The translations under genes and the position numbers were made by a program. DNA of 14,670 bases from Phycisphaerae bacterium (GTDB lineage: Bacteria; Planctomycetota; Phycisphaerae; SM23-33), in contig JASLZV010000010.1 in assembly GCA_030754715.1 (NCBI GenBank), positions 299 through 14,968 on the forward strand. The letters run 5' to 3'. The notes under the pieces are model-generated. The model saw nothing but the letters and a program-made list of their open reading frames with translations. It made no database searches and was not told where the DNA came from. The number at the start of each line of letters is the position of its first letter. Positions within the stretch are counted from its first letter, which is position 1. Positions 1 to 7,483 of this stretch are shown one piece after another.

Positions 1-389
1 AGCACCAGCGGCTTGACGATACAGATGTGCAGGTCGTTTTCGATGGCCGCCTTGAGCACCGGATAGTGAAATTGATCCGGCACGGCGATCACGGCCACGC
101 TACCCCCACCCGCGGCGGCCAGGACCTCCTTGTACAGATCGGGAAACTTCTCTTCCGCCGGCACCTTCCCCGGGTCGGGATGCGGCACGAAACTCCGGTC
201 GGGGAAGGCCGCGGCCAGGGTCGCGTCGGTCTGTATTTCCTTAATCGGAGGAGAATCCAGGGCGCATACGTGAATCTCGCCAACCACGCCCTGCCGCTGA
301 AGCTGGTAGATAGTGGGCAGCAACTGTATCCGCGTGATCATGCCGCCCCCCACGATCGTAACCTGCGGCCTGTCCTTCAAGTCGTTCAT
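1..389 (-). CDS. Gfo/Idh/MocA-type NAD(P)-dependent oxidoreductase, N-terminal part (runs off left edge)
   Basis: The frame is open from an ATG at 389 down to the window edge, about 129 codons of a protein that is usually 330-400 residues long. The N-terminus reads MNDLKDRPQVTIVGGGMI, a beta strand followed by the glycine-rich turn of a Rossmann dinucleotide-binding fold. Near the end of the visible part, VAVIAVPDQFHYPVLKAA followed by IVKPL matches the family pattern in which an EKP-like lysine motif follows a 'P..H...A..A' helix; here the usual Glu before KP is Val. Members are sugar, inositol or biliverdin dehydrogenases and reductases; the substrate cannot be told because the C-terminal domain is missing. 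The start is preceded by a purine-rich stretch (GGAAGAAAG). A strong promoter lies 85-115 nt upstream. The gene is transcribed away from the TMTC-like array in the same direction but has its own promoter. Confidence 0.8.
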   Translation of the reverse strand, partial: MNDLKDRPQVTIVGGGMITRIQLLPTIYQLQRQGVVGEIHVCALDSPPIKEIQTDATLAAAFPDRSFVPHPDPGKVPAEEKFPDLYKEVLAAAGGGSVAVIAVPDQFHYPVLKAAIENDLHICIVKPLV

Positions 390-474
390 GAAGTCTTTCT
401 TCCTTCTTTGTTTGCCTAACGTGGACTTAACCGATCGACAGGTACGCGCCTGGACCCCGCGCCGCGGGAGGGCA

Positions 475-503
475 TATATACTCCCCCCCATGAGCGATGT
501 CAA
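475..503 (-). promoter_or_regulatory. Sigma-70-like promoter of the oxidoreductase gene
   Basis: On the minus strand there is a perfect -35 TTGACA (503-498), a 17-bp spacer (497-481) and a -10 TATATA (480-475). The start codon at 389 would leave a leader of roughly 80 nt. That leader contains a small GC-rich dyad (CCCGC-GGC-GCGGG, about 456-469) which could be an operator or a hairpin. Confidence 0.7.
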
Positions 504-542
504 CAATGGCTGCCAAACCGGCCACGGCGCGCGCCGCAGGTG

Positions 543-2261
543 CTACTGTCCCCTCGAGGCCCTGATCAGATTAGCCAGAAAGTCAGGATTAACTCTGCCG
601 CCGAGGTCTTGACACTTCCTCACGTCCGCCCAGGACGCCCCGTAGTCGCCCCTCAGGAAATGCGCCACGGCGCGGTTGTTGTAGGCCTTGGCATAATCCG
701 GCTTCAGTTTGATGGCCTTGTCAAGATCGCCGATTGCCTTATCGGCGTTGCGCTTGCTTGCATACGCGGCACCGCGGTTGCTGTGGGCTTCGCTACTGTC
801 CGGCTTAATTTCGATGGCCCTGTCAAGATCCCGGATTGCCTGATCGTACCGGCCCATGGATGCGAAGGCGTTCCCGCGGTTAATCCACGCGCGCGCATTG
901 TCCGGTTTCTTGGTGATGGTGTCGTCCCAGATCGACATCTCGCTGCGGTAGTCGCAGTTGCGCCGCACAGTCACCACGCCCAGGGCCAAGGCCACCGCCA
1001 GGGCGACAAGCCGCCCGACAACTTTCCGCCGTCCCTGCACCAGGCCCAGCCGATCCAGGAGACGTCGGCCCAAGACGTATGCGGAGATTACAACACCCAA
1101 CACGACCGCCGCCAGGGGCAGGTACATCCGCTTTTCGGCCGCCTGCTGAAGCACAAGCGGTATCACGCTCGAACTCGGCGCCAGGATCCCAAAGAACCAC
1201 ACCCCCAGGAAACCAACACGGGGCCTGCGGCAGAGGCCCCAGATGGTTCCGGCGAGCAACAAACCGATGACAATCGCCTGCGGCACGCTCAGGGCGACCT
1301 CGCCAACAGACAGTTCGCCATAGTCCATGACCAGCGTGTATGGCCAGAAGCAAAGTCCCAGGTAGCGGACAACGGCTTCAAACTGCATGTAAGCGTAAGA
1401 ACGCGTCGCCGTCCAATACTCGTACTCGGGTGGCAACTCGGCCCGCCCGCTCAGGGGCAGCACCAGCGCCGCCAGGAGACCCCACGTGGCGGCCAGGCCC
1501 ACGTAGAGGGGCCACCTGCGGGCAAACACCTCCTTGAACGAACGCGACAGGAACACCCGGTCGTACAACAGGATAATCACAGGCGCGGTTACCATTGCCT
1601 CCTTGCAGCCGGCCCCCAGCGCGCAGGCGACAACGGCAGCAAGGTACCACGGCAAGGGGCCCGGCGCCGCGGCGGCGCGAATCACGCAGTACAGCGTCAG
1701 CAGGTAAAACAGCGCCATCAGCGATTCGGTCCGTTGGATGATGTACGTCACGGCCTCGGTGTTTAGGGGGTGAACCGTCCAGATCAACGCGGCAACAAAT
1801 GCCAGGGGCAGCGACGAGAGGACGACATGCTCCGGCATGACCGCCAGCTGCAGCGTCCTTCTGATGACGCCGAACAGCGTAAGGGCCGCCAGGAGGTGGA
1901 CAACCAGATTGAAGATGTGATAGCCCCGGACGTCCAGTTCGCCGATGGCGTAGTTGACGGCCAGAGACAGGTTGACGATGGGTCTGTCCTGGACGGCCAG
2001 ACCACCCGCCGTCTGCGGGGACAGGGCCGGCCAGATCGGCCACAGGCTGCGGATGGTGGGGCTCCCTGGGATTGAGTTGATGTCGTCGAAGATAAACGGC
2101 CCGTTAAGGCTGTTGTGATACACGGCCGCGCCGGCCAGGACGATGATTAGCCCCGACGCCGTTATTGCCCAACGGCGCCGGGCGCCTCTGGAAGACTCGC
2201 CCGACGGTGCGGACGACAGAGGACTGATATGTGCTGCCGTCTTGTCGGATCTTGCCGCCAT
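543..2261 (-). CDS. TMTC-like GT-C membrane glycosyltransferase with three C-terminal TPRs (copy 1)
   Basis: The predicted protein has 572 residues: a basic cytoplasmic tail (1-30), about ten to eleven hydrophobic segments (32-48 up to about 416-432), then three TPR units (457-490, 491-524, 525-556). The first outside loop carries FIFDD (56-60), the acidic pair placed like the catalytic Asp region of GT-C enzymes. Other hallmarks resemble animal TMTC O-mannosyltransferases: RPIVNLSLAVNYA (93-105), HPLNTEAV (164-171), CKE (219-221) and AEKRMYLP (375-382). In that family a lipid-linked sugar is transferred to exported protein; donor and acceptor here are unknown. It is the last of three tandem copies, 102 nt behind copy 2, with its own upstream element, so it need not depend on readthrough. 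The TPRs face the side opposite the FDD loop or the same side depending on helix count, which cannot be settled by eye. Family call firm, activity inferred. Confidence 0.8.
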   Translation of the reverse strand: MAARSDKTAAHISPLSSAPSGESSRGARRRWAITASGLIIVLAGAAVYHNSLNGPFIFDDINSIPGSPTIRSLWPIWPALSPQTAGGLAVQDRPIVNLSLAVNYAIGELDVRGYHIFNLVVHLLAALTLFGVIRRTLQLAVMPEHVVLSSLPLAFVAALIWTVHPLNTEAVTYIIQRTESLMALFYLLTLYCVIRAAAAPGPLPWYLAAVVACALGAGCKEAMVTAPVIILLYDRVFLSRSFKEVFARRWPLYVGLAATWGLLAALVLPLSGRAELPPEYEYWTATRSYAYMQFEAVVRYLGLCFWPYTLVMDYGELSVGEVALSVPQAIVIGLLLAGTIWGLCRRPRVGFLGVWFFGILAPSSSVIPLVLQQAAEKRMYLPLAAVVLGVVISAYVLGRRLLDRLGLVQGRRKVVGRLVALAVALALGVVTVRRNCDYRSEMSIWDDTITKKPDNARAWINRGNAFASMGRYDQAIRDLDRAIEIKPDSSEAHSNRGAAYASKRNADKAIGDLDKAIKLKPDYAKAYNNRAVAHFLRGDYGASWADVRKCQDLGGRVNPDFLANLIRASRGQ

Positions 2262-2268
2262 GGACCGT

Positions 2269-2310
2269 TATGCTATATCGCCCCGGGGCGTCGGGGAAGG
2301 TTATCTCCAA
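2269..2310 (-). promoter_or_regulatory. Conserved promoter-like element upstream of TMTC-like copy 1
   Basis: On the minus strand the element reads TTGGAGATAACC, then 19 nt containing the perfect palindrome CGCCCCGGGGCG, then GATATAGCATA. The end of the block is 7 nt from the ATG. Taking TAGCAT as -10 and TTCCCC as a weak -35 gives a 17-bp spacer. A start site that close to the ATG would give a leaderless or nearly leaderless mRNA. The same block precedes all four intact copies. Confidence 0.5.
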
Positions 2311-2363
2311 TACACCAGCGCCCAGAGCGGGCGTCTGCGGCGGGTACTTTCTTGCAGGGCGTC

Positions 2364-4097
2364 CTAATTCCCGCCCGGGCCCTTGCCGATGGCTTCAAGA
2401 AACCTAGCTGGGAACTTGTACCCCATCGCCTGGGCCTTCTCCGCGTCGGCCCGGGCCTTTTGGTAGTCTCCCCCGGCCAAATGTAACATGGCCCGTCCAT
2501 AGTAGGCTTCGGCATAGTTGGGCTTCAGTTCGATGGCCTTGCCAAAATCGTCGATTGACTCTTGGTGCCGGCCTTTTTTCTCGTACATGATGGCGCGGTT
2601 ATAGAAGGCCCTGGTATAGGCGGGATACAGTTCGATGGCCCGGTTGAAATCGCTGATTGCCTTGTCGTGGCTGCTCCTGTTGCCGTGGGCGACGCCCCGG
2701 CAGAGCCAGGCCCGCCAGTTGTTTGGCTGTTTGGCGATAGTGTCGTCCCAGATGGCCAGACCGCTGCGGTAGTCCCAGTTGCGCCGCACCGTCACCCGCC
2801 CCAGGGCCAGGGCCACCGCCACCCCCATCGCCAGGACGGCAAGTTGCCCGACGACTTCGCGCAGGTGCTCAGGGGCCCCCAGGCGATCCCAAATGCGCCG
2901 CCCAAGGGTGTATGACCCCAGCACAACAACCACAACCACCGCCGCCAGGGGAAGGTACATCCGCTTTTCGGCCGCAGGTTGAATCAGCAGCGGCACGAAA
3001 CTCGAACTGGGCGCCAGTATCGCAAAGAACCACACCCCCAGAAAGCCAAGCCATGGCCTGTTGCGAAACGCCAACACCGTTCCGACCAGCAGCAGCACCA
3101 TGGCGATCGTCTGCGGGACGCTCAGGGCGATTTTGACGGTCGGCAGAATACCGTAGTCCATGATCAGCGGGTGTGGCCAGAAGCAAAGGCCCAGATAACG
3201 CATGATCATTATCGACTGCGTCAGGGCGTAGTATCGCAAAGCCTTCCAATAGATCATTCCGCCAATGCCGCCGCGAGAGCCAACCGTGGACATCACCGGC
3301 ATCACCAGCGCAGCCAGGAGCAGCCATGCGGCGGCCAGGGGGACGTACAAGCGCCATCTGCGTCGAAAGACATCCTTGAACGAGCGGGCCAGAAAGACCC
3401 GGTCGTACACAAGGACAATCAGAGGCGCTGTTGCCGCCACCTCTTTGCAGCCGACCCCCAGCCAGCAGGCCACCACCGCGGCAAGGTACCACAACCCGGG
3501 GCGAGATACCGTGGCGCCGCGGATCACGCAGTACAGCGTCAGCAGGTAAAACAGCCCCATCATCGACTCGCACCGCTGGATGATGTACGTCACGGCCTCG
3601 GTGGTAAGCGGGTGAACCGTCCAGATCAACGCGGCAACAAAGGCCAGCGGCAGCGACGCGCGGGCGACATGCTCCGGCATAACCGCCAGGTGCAAAGTCC
3701 TTCTGATGACCCCGAACAGCGTCAAGCCCGCCAGGATGTGAACAACCAGGTTCAAAACGTGGTAGCCAAGCACGTCCAATTCTCCGACGGCGTAGTTAAC
3801 GGCCAGCGACAGATTGACGATGGGGCGACTCTGGACGGCCACGCCGCCGGCCGGCGGCTGAAAGACCTCCCAGATCGGCCACAGACTCCTGATGGTGGGG
3901 TTTTCTGTGATCGACCCTTTATCGTCGAAGATGAACGGCCCGTTGAGACTGTTGTGGTACGCCGCGATTCCGGCCAGGACGATGATCAGTCCCGCCGCCG
4001 TTATTGCCCGGCGACGCGGGGGCGCAGAAATGTTTCGGGCGGATGGATCGCCCTGAGTTTCGTTCATGGGGGCCGATGGGTTGTCGAATTCCGCCAT
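2364..4097 (-). CDS. TMTC-like GT-C membrane glycosyltransferase with three C-terminal TPRs (copy 2)
   Basis: The predicted protein has 577 residues with the same architecture as copy 1: basic tail (1-30), multi-pass membrane region (31-435), FIFDD at 55-59, RPIVN (91-95), HPLTTEAV (162-169), CKE (217-219), AEKRMYLP (376-383), and TPRs at 461-494, 495-528 and 529-560. Its first ~22 residues are identical to those of copy 3, and its segment RRIWDRLGAP also matches copy 3. The region 194-215 (GATVSRPGLWYLAA) and the loop 268-312 (SRGGIGG...YWK.LRYY) are instead closest to copy 4. The gene thus looks mosaic, as expected from gene conversion between paralogues. No clear Shine-Dalgarno sequence precedes the ATG; the conserved element ends 10 nt away. 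Donor and acceptor unknown. Confidence 0.8.
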   Translation of the reverse strand: MAEFDNPSAPMNETQGDPSARNISAPPRRRAITAAGLIIVLAGIAAYHNSLNGPFIFDDKGSITENPTIRSLWPIWEVFQPPAGGVAVQSRPIVNLSLAVNYAVGELDVLGYHVLNLVVHILAGLTLFGVIRRTLHLAVMPEHVARASLPLAFVAALIWTVHPLTTEAVTYIIQRCESMMGLFYLLTLYCVIRGATVSRPGLWYLAAVVACWLGVGCKEVAATAPLIVLVYDRVFLARSFKDVFRRRWRLYVPLAAAWLLLAALVMPVMSTVGSRGGIGGMIYWKALRYYALTQSIMIMRYLGLCFWPHPLIMDYGILPTVKIALSVPQTIAMVLLLVGTVLAFRNRPWLGFLGVWFFAILAPSSSFVPLLIQPAAEKRMYLPLAAVVVVVVLGSYTLGRRIWDRLGAPEHLREVVGQLAVLAMGVAVALALGRVTVRRNWDYRSGLAIWDDTIAKQPNNWRAWLCRGVAHGNRSSHDKAISDFNRAIELYPAYTRAFYNRAIMYEKKGRHQESIDDFGKAIELKPNYAEAYYGRAMLHLAGGDYQKARADAEKAQAMGYKFPARFLEAIGKGPGGN

Positions 4098-4107
4098 TGT
4101 TGACCGC

Positions 4108-4149
4108 TATGCTATATCGCCCCGAAGCCGGGGGAAAGATTATCTTCAT
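4108..4149 (-). promoter_or_regulatory. Conserved promoter-like element upstream of TMTC-like copy 2
   Basis: The minus strand shows ATGAAGATAATC, 19 nt, then GATATAGCATA. The 19-nt part holds the dyad CCCCG-GCTT-CGGGG. TTTCCC and TAGCAT are 17 bp apart and could act as -35 and -10. The block ends 10 nt before the ATG at 4097 and begins 53 nt after the stop of copy 3. Confidence 0.5.
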
Positions 4150-4202
4150 TGTGGGGCCAGCGGCATGCCGTACCTCCGGACGAGTGCTTCGCATGGGACA
4201 CC

Positions 4203-5846
4203 CTAATCCTCGTGGGGAGCCTTGCGGAGGAGTTCGAGGAACGTGGAGGTGACCTTCCATCCGAGGACCTGGGCCTTCTTGGCATCGGCCCGGGCCTTGT
4301 CGTAGTTGCCGTTGTAGAAGTACGCGACGGCCCGATTGTTGTAGGCCCGGACATAGTTCGGCTCCAGTTCGATGGCCCTGGTGTAATCGCGGATTGCCTT
4401 GTCGTGGTTGCCCTTCTGCCCGTGTGCAACACCCCGGTTGTTCCACGCCCGATAATTGTACGGGCGTTTCTCCACGGTGTCGTGCCAGATGGACATGACA
4501 CTGTGGTAGTCGGCGTTGCGCCGAATCGTCACGACGCCCAGGGTCAAGGCCACCGCCCCGGCCAGCGCGAGGCCGACAATCCGCCCCAGGACGCTGCGCA
4601 GGCGATCAGGGGCCCCCAGGCGATCCCAAATGCGCCGCCCAAGGGCGTATACCCCCAGCACAACAATCACAACAACCCCCGCCAGGGGAAGGTACATCCG
4701 CTTTTCGGCAATGGGCTGGCCCACCACCGGGATAATGGTCGAACTGGGCGCCAGGATCGCAAAGAACCAAAGACTCAAGAAAGCCAGCCTGGGCTGCTTG
4801 GTAAACGCCCGAACCGTTGCGGCCAGGAGAAATAGGACGATGATCGCATGGGTAGGGTTCAGCGAGACTGTCCCGGTGGGAAGATGGCCGTAATCCACGA
4901 TCAGCGGGTGGGGCCAAAAGCAAAGACCCAGGTAACGGACGATGGCTGCCAGTTGCATCAAGGCGTAAGTAGGCAGGGCAGTCCAATAAACATCCCTGCT
5001 TACATAAACGCTTACATGAACAGCCCCGGGTGCCGCCTCACTTCCATGACCGAGCAGCATGACAAGGAGGGCCCAGGTTGAGGCCAGTGGCAGGTACAGG
5101 CCCCACCGCCGGTGAAAAACCTCTTTGAACGCCCGACAGAGAAACAATCGGTCGTACACCAAGACGACCAGAGGTGCGGAGACCACTACCTCTTTGCTGC
5201 CCATGCCCAGGGCGCAAGCGGCTACGGCCGCAACATTCCACCACACAGAACGGGAAGCAGAAGCGCCGCGGATAAGGCAGTAGAGCGTCAGCAGATAGAA
5301 CAGGCCTGCCAGCAACTCGGTCCGCTGGATGATGTACGTGACAGCCTCGGTGGCCAGCGGGTGAACCGTCCAAATCAGCGCAGCGACAAAGGCCAGCGGC
5401 AGCGACGCGGCGGCGATGTACTCGGGCACAACAGACAGCCCCAGCGTCCTTCTGATGACCCCGAACAGCGTCAGAGCTGCCAGGATGTGGACAGCCAGAT
5501 TGAAGACGTGGTAGCCGCGGACGTCCAGGCCCCCGATGGCGTAGTTGACCGCCAGCGACAGATTGACGATGGGTCTTCGCTGGACGGGCGTCCCCCCTTT
5601 TGGCGGGGACAGGGCCGTCCAAATCGGCCACAGGCTCCGGATAGTCGAATTTTCCGGGATGGTCGTGATGTCGTCGAAGATAAACGGGCCGCCGAGGCTG
5701 TTGTGATATGCAAGCACGCCAGCCATGACGATGAACACACCCGCCGCCGTTGTTGCCCGGCGATGCGGGGGCGCAGGAGTGTTCCGGGCGGATGGATCGC
5801 CCTGAGTTTCGTTCATGGGGGCTGATGGGTTGTCGAATTCCGCCAT
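4203..5846 (-). CDS. TMTC-like GT-C membrane glycosyltransferase with two C-terminal TPRs (copy 3)
   Basis: The predicted protein has 547 residues, the shortest of the set because it keeps only two TPRs (about 465-497 and 498-529). The membrane part has the same landmarks: GGPFIFDD near residue 60, RPIVNLSLAVNYA, HPLATEAV, SKE in place of the CKE seen in the paralogues, and AEKRMYLPLA. The loop between the middle helices is different from the other copies (HVSVYVSRDVYWTALPTYA), so acceptor or donor choice may differ. It is the first gene of the three-gene tandem and diverges from the PEP-CTERM gene at 6357 across a 510-nt intergenic region. The ATG is preceded by GCAGGTAACA, a poor ribosome site at best. 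Same family call as its neighbours; biochemical role inferred only. Confidence 0.8.
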   Translation of the reverse strand: MAEFDNPSAPMNETQGDPSARNTPAPPHRRATTAAGVFIVMAGVLAYHNSLGGPFIFDDITTIPENSTIRSLWPIWTALSPPKGGTPVQRRPIVNLSLAVNYAIGGLDVRGYHVFNLAVHILAALTLFGVIRRTLGLSVVPEYIAAASLPLAFVAALIWTVHPLATEAVTYIIQRTELLAGLFYLLTLYCLIRGASASRSVWWNVAAVAACALGMGSKEVVVSAPLVVLVYDRLFLCRAFKEVFHRRWGLYLPLASTWALLVMLLGHGSEAAPGAVHVSVYVSRDVYWTALPTYALMQLAAIVRYLGLCFWPHPLIVDYGHLPTGTVSLNPTHAIIVLFLLAATVRAFTKQPRLAFLSLWFFAILAPSSTIIPVVGQPIAEKRMYLPLAGVVVIVVLGVYALGRRIWDRLGAPDRLRSVLGRIVGLALAGAVALTLGVVTIRRNADYHSVMSIWHDTVEKRPYNYRAWNNRGVAHGQKGNHDKAIRDYTRAIELEPNYVRAYNNRAVAYFYNGNYDKARADAKKAQVLGWKVTSTFLELLRKAPHED

Positions 5847-5856
5847 TGTTACCTGC

Positions 5857-5897
5857 TATGCTATATCGCCCAGGGGCCGGGGAAAAGATTATCTCAA
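5857..5897 (-). promoter_or_regulatory. Conserved promoter-like element upstream of TMTC-like copy 3
   Basis: The minus strand reads GTTGAGATAATC, 19 nt, GATATAGCATA, ending 10 nt before the ATG at 5846. The central GC dyad is imperfect here (GCCCCTGGGC). No gene lies immediately upstream. Between this block and the plus-strand promoter at 6071 (5898-6070, about 170 nt) I see only A- and T-rich runs and no gene. Confidence 0.5.
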
Positions 5898-6070
5898 CAT
5901 TTCGCCGGCTGGAGGCGGATCGTCCGGCAAAACCGACAAGGTATAACCGCTTGGAACAAAAACACCTCTGAGTCTTCCGCCCCTGTGGGGCACACGAACC
6001 CCCTGCTTCCGGGCTGACTGAAGCAAAAAGCCTTTTTTGTGACGAAAAACGAAAAACCAGCGTTTTCTCC

Positions 6071-6099
6071 TTGACACAAAAGCATTTTGCGGGTAGCAT
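6071..6099 (+). promoter_or_regulatory. Promoter P1 of the first PEP-CTERM gene
   Basis: TTGACA (6071-6076), a 17-bp spacer and TAGCAT (6094-6099) fit a sigma-70-type promoter. The spacer contains the palindrome CAAAA-GCA-TTTTG. The 18 nt GCGTTTTCTCCTTGACAC (6060-6077) recur exactly at 7536-7553 in front of the second PEP-CTERM gene. Transcription would start near 6106, leaving a ~250-nt leader. Confidence 0.65.
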
Positions 6100-6234
6100 A
6101 ATATCAAGTTGTGGAGCCTTCTGGAGAGCCGTCAAAGAGCTGCTGGAGAGCATGTCGTGCAGGGTCTCTGGAATCGCTAACACAACTGCGAATCATAGCA
6201 TACGTTTTCTATCAGTTTTTTTGTAAAAGGAGGC

Positions 6235-6252
6235 ATGATGGCAGCAGGATGA
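6235..6252 (+). CDS. Possible five-codon upstream ORF in the PEP-CTERM leader
   Basis: ATGATGGCAGCAGGATGA encodes MMAAG and lies just after an excellent Shine-Dalgarno sequence (AAAAGGAGG, 6225-6233). The distance is 1 nt to the first ATG and 4 nt to the second, so only the second is plausible and even that is tight. Its stop overlaps the next ATG as ATGA, a common sign of translational coupling. It may be fortuitous. Confidence 0.25.
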   Translation: MMAAG

Positions 6253-6340
6253 AAGGCGGCAAGTTACGAACCCATCCGAAGCGGTTGGTACGTCCCCAAG
6301 GGACGGGTCGCTGGGGTGAACAAGTTCAACCAGTTTGAAC
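6247..6340 (+). promoter_or_regulatory. Structured 5' leader of the first PEP-CTERM gene
   Basis: Three stems can be read directly: GGATG (6247-6251) with CATCC (6273-6277); CGTCCC (6291-6296), loop CAA, GGGACG (6300-6305), enclosed by AGCG (6280-6283) with CGCT (6309-6312); and GTTCAA (6324-6329), loop CCAGT, TTGAAC (6335-6340). The last stem ends a few nt before the ribosome site AAGGAG (6345-6350). I looked for c-di-GMP-I, cobalamin and similar cores and did not recognise one. Confidence 0.4.
6249..6338 (+). CDS. Possible 29-residue basic leader peptide
   Basis: This short frame (MKGGKLRTHPKRL... ending QVQPV) sits in the leader of the first PEP-CTERM gene and stops 18 nt before its ATG. 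It overlaps the stop of the preceding mini-ORF (ATGA). Its own start lies 15 nt from the AGGAGG at 6228-6233, too far for a standard ribosome site. The start codon lies in the 5' arm of a possible stem (GGATG 6247-6251 with CATCC 6273-6277). The peptide is rich in Arg, Lys and Gly; no family is recognised. It could equally be non-coding structured leader. Confidence 0.25.
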   Translation: MKGGKLRTHPKRLVRPQGTGRWGEQVQPV

Positions 6341-6356
6341 AGCAAAGGAGAAGCAA

Positions 6357-7235
6357 ATGCGCAAATTTGCACTAACGTTGTTACTGGTACTGAGCGTGGC
6401 CGGCGTGGCCAGCGGTGAAACGCTGCTGTCCGCCGGGTTTGAGACGGGCGAAGGCTATGCACCGGGCCCCCTCATTGTCGGCTACCTCGGCGCCACAGGC
6501 AATCAGGGAGGTTGGTATGGCGAAAGATACACATCCAAGGCCGCCAGCGGCACCTTTGGCGCCATCGTCAGCACGGATCGGGCCCACACCGGGACCCAGT
6601 CGATCAGGCACGACATGGACGGCTACTACTACAACTTCTACTCGCATGTCATTCCTGAGAAGACCGACGGTATTCTTACCGTGGAGCAGTGGGTGTACTT
6701 CACCCACGTTGCCACCACCGGCTCCGACACCCCCAGCCATTTGGTGGTCCTGAAGGACCGGTTCGACACCAACGGCGCGGCCGTCGGTAACGAGCACCCC
6801 GGCACCGGGTCCGCGAACTCGGGCATAGGTGATGCCTTTGGCACGTACATGGGCCACAAAGATCCCGATACGATCAACTGGAACTACGTTGACTATACCC
6901 TGACGGGCATACACGGTGCGAACGCGTGGATTGGCTGGAAGGTTGAGATTGACATCACCGCCGTTACGGCCGACCTGTACGGTAACGTCGGCGGCGGGTG
7001 GGTTTTGATGGGCAGCGACCTGGATATGGCGGACGGCGACACCACACAGGTCATGCCGGTCCTGATAGACGTATACCGGTTCTACCAGATGGGGCCGTCA
7101 GCCAACTACTTCAACAACAGCACCAACTACGCCTACATCGATGACATCTCGATCACGTGGGTGCCCGAGCCGGTCACAATGGGCCTCCTGGCCGTTGGCG
7201 GACTGGGCGTGCTGTTGAGGCGCAGACGCCGGTAA
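6357..7235 (+). CDS. Secreted PEP-CTERM protein 1
   Basis: The protein has 292 residues. A signal peptide covers about 1-20 (MRKFALTLLLVLSVAGVASG, cut before ETLLSAGFE). The last 24 residues are a full PEP-CTERM sorting signal: WVPEPVT, a helix (MGLLAVGGLGVLL) and five Arg. In systems of this kind an exosortase recognises the tail and the protein goes to the cell surface or exopolysaccharide; no exosortase is in the window. The middle (21-265) is rich in Gly, Tyr, Asn, Thr and Asp with alternating strands such as YYYNFYSHVIPEK and YAYIDDISITW, like a jelly-roll / LamG-type beta sandwich, but no family can be named. The start is fixed by AAAGGAGAAGCAAATG. The neighbour at 7660 is a paralogue sharing the N-terminus, the C-terminus and both flanks. 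Confidence 0.85.
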   Translation: MRKFALTLLLVLSVAGVASGETLLSAGFETGEGYAPGPLIVGYLGATGNQGGWYGERYTSKAASGTFGAIVSTDRAHTGTQSIRHDMDGYYYNFYSHVIPEKTDGILTVEQWVYFTHVATTGSDTPSHLVVLKDRFDTNGAAVGNEHPGTGSANSGIGDAFGTYMGHKDPDTINWNYVDYTLTGIHGANAWIGWKVEIDITAVTADLYGNVGGGWVLMGSDLDMADGDTTQVMPVLIDVYRFYQMGPSANYFNNSTNYAYIDDISITWVPEPVTMGLLAVGGLGVLLRRRRR

Positions 7236-7350
7236 GTTATTGGTAAAAAACTAAATACGCAAATATGTTCTCAGGCGGCCCCCGCCTTTTGCGGGGGCCG
7301 TTTGCTTTATGCATTACGCCAACTGCGCGTGAGGTGAAGATACGAACATC
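7214..7350 (+). repeat. 3' flank of PEP-CTERM gene 1, direct repeat of 8574-8720
   Basis: The end of the coding region, the stop, the A-rich stretch, GTTCTCAGGCGGCCCC, the terminator and a post-terminator tail (ACGCCA..CGCGTGA) all recur in order after gene 2. This shows that the two genes arose by duplication of a unit that included the terminator region. Divergence in the hairpin loop and spacing indicates that the duplication is not recent. Confidence 0.6.
7276..7308 (+). terminator. Intrinsic terminator of PEP-CTERM gene 1
   Basis: A perfect 10-bp stem CGGCCCCCGC (7276-7285), loop CTTTT, GCGGGGGCCG (7291-7300) is followed by TTTGCTTT. It lies 41 nt after the stop codon. Confidence 0.85.
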
Positions 7351-7421
7351 ACCAAGGCCACCACTAAAGAAAAACCCCACTTTGGTAGTGCAGAATGAAA
7401 AAAACGGCTTTTTTGCCCTTC

Positions 7422-7450
7422 TTGATACAAAGGCGGTTTGCGAATATACT
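7422..7450 (+). promoter_or_regulatory. Promoter P2, distal promoter of PEP-CTERM gene 2
   Basis: TTGATA (7422-7427), a 17-bp spacer and TATACT (7445-7450). The spacer has the dyad CAAA-GGCGG-TTTG. The centre AAAGGCGGTTT is the exact reverse complement of AAACCGCCTTT in the spacer of P3 downstream. Confidence 0.6.
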
Positions 7451-7483
7451 ATAGGTACCAGGTAAAGGTTCGCGTGTAAGCAA

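Noticed and set aside
525-536. Perfect palindrome CGGCGCGCGCCG after TMTC-like copy 1 as a terminator
   Set aside because: No T tract follows on either strand and a 12-bp GC palindrome is easily met by chance in this base composition.
540-1766. Long plus-strand open frames opposite the TMTC-like genes (also 2979-4103, 4149-4835, 9283-10314)
   Set aside because: They are antisense to well-supported membrane proteins, rich in Gln/Arg/His/Pro as expected of mirror frames in GC-rich DNA, recur at matching positions in each paralogue, and have no recognisable domain.
5038-6183. 381-codon minus-strand frame overlapping TMTC-like copy 3
   Set aside because: It runs through the copy 3 gene in another frame and through the promoter region of PEP-CTERM gene 1; the composition is Arg/Gly/Pro-rich and it shows no domain.
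6106-6356. c-di-GMP-I or another known riboswitch in the PEP-CTERM leader
   Set aside because: Conserved core pieces such as GCAAACC and ACGCAAAGCC are not present; the stems seen do not match a class I can name.
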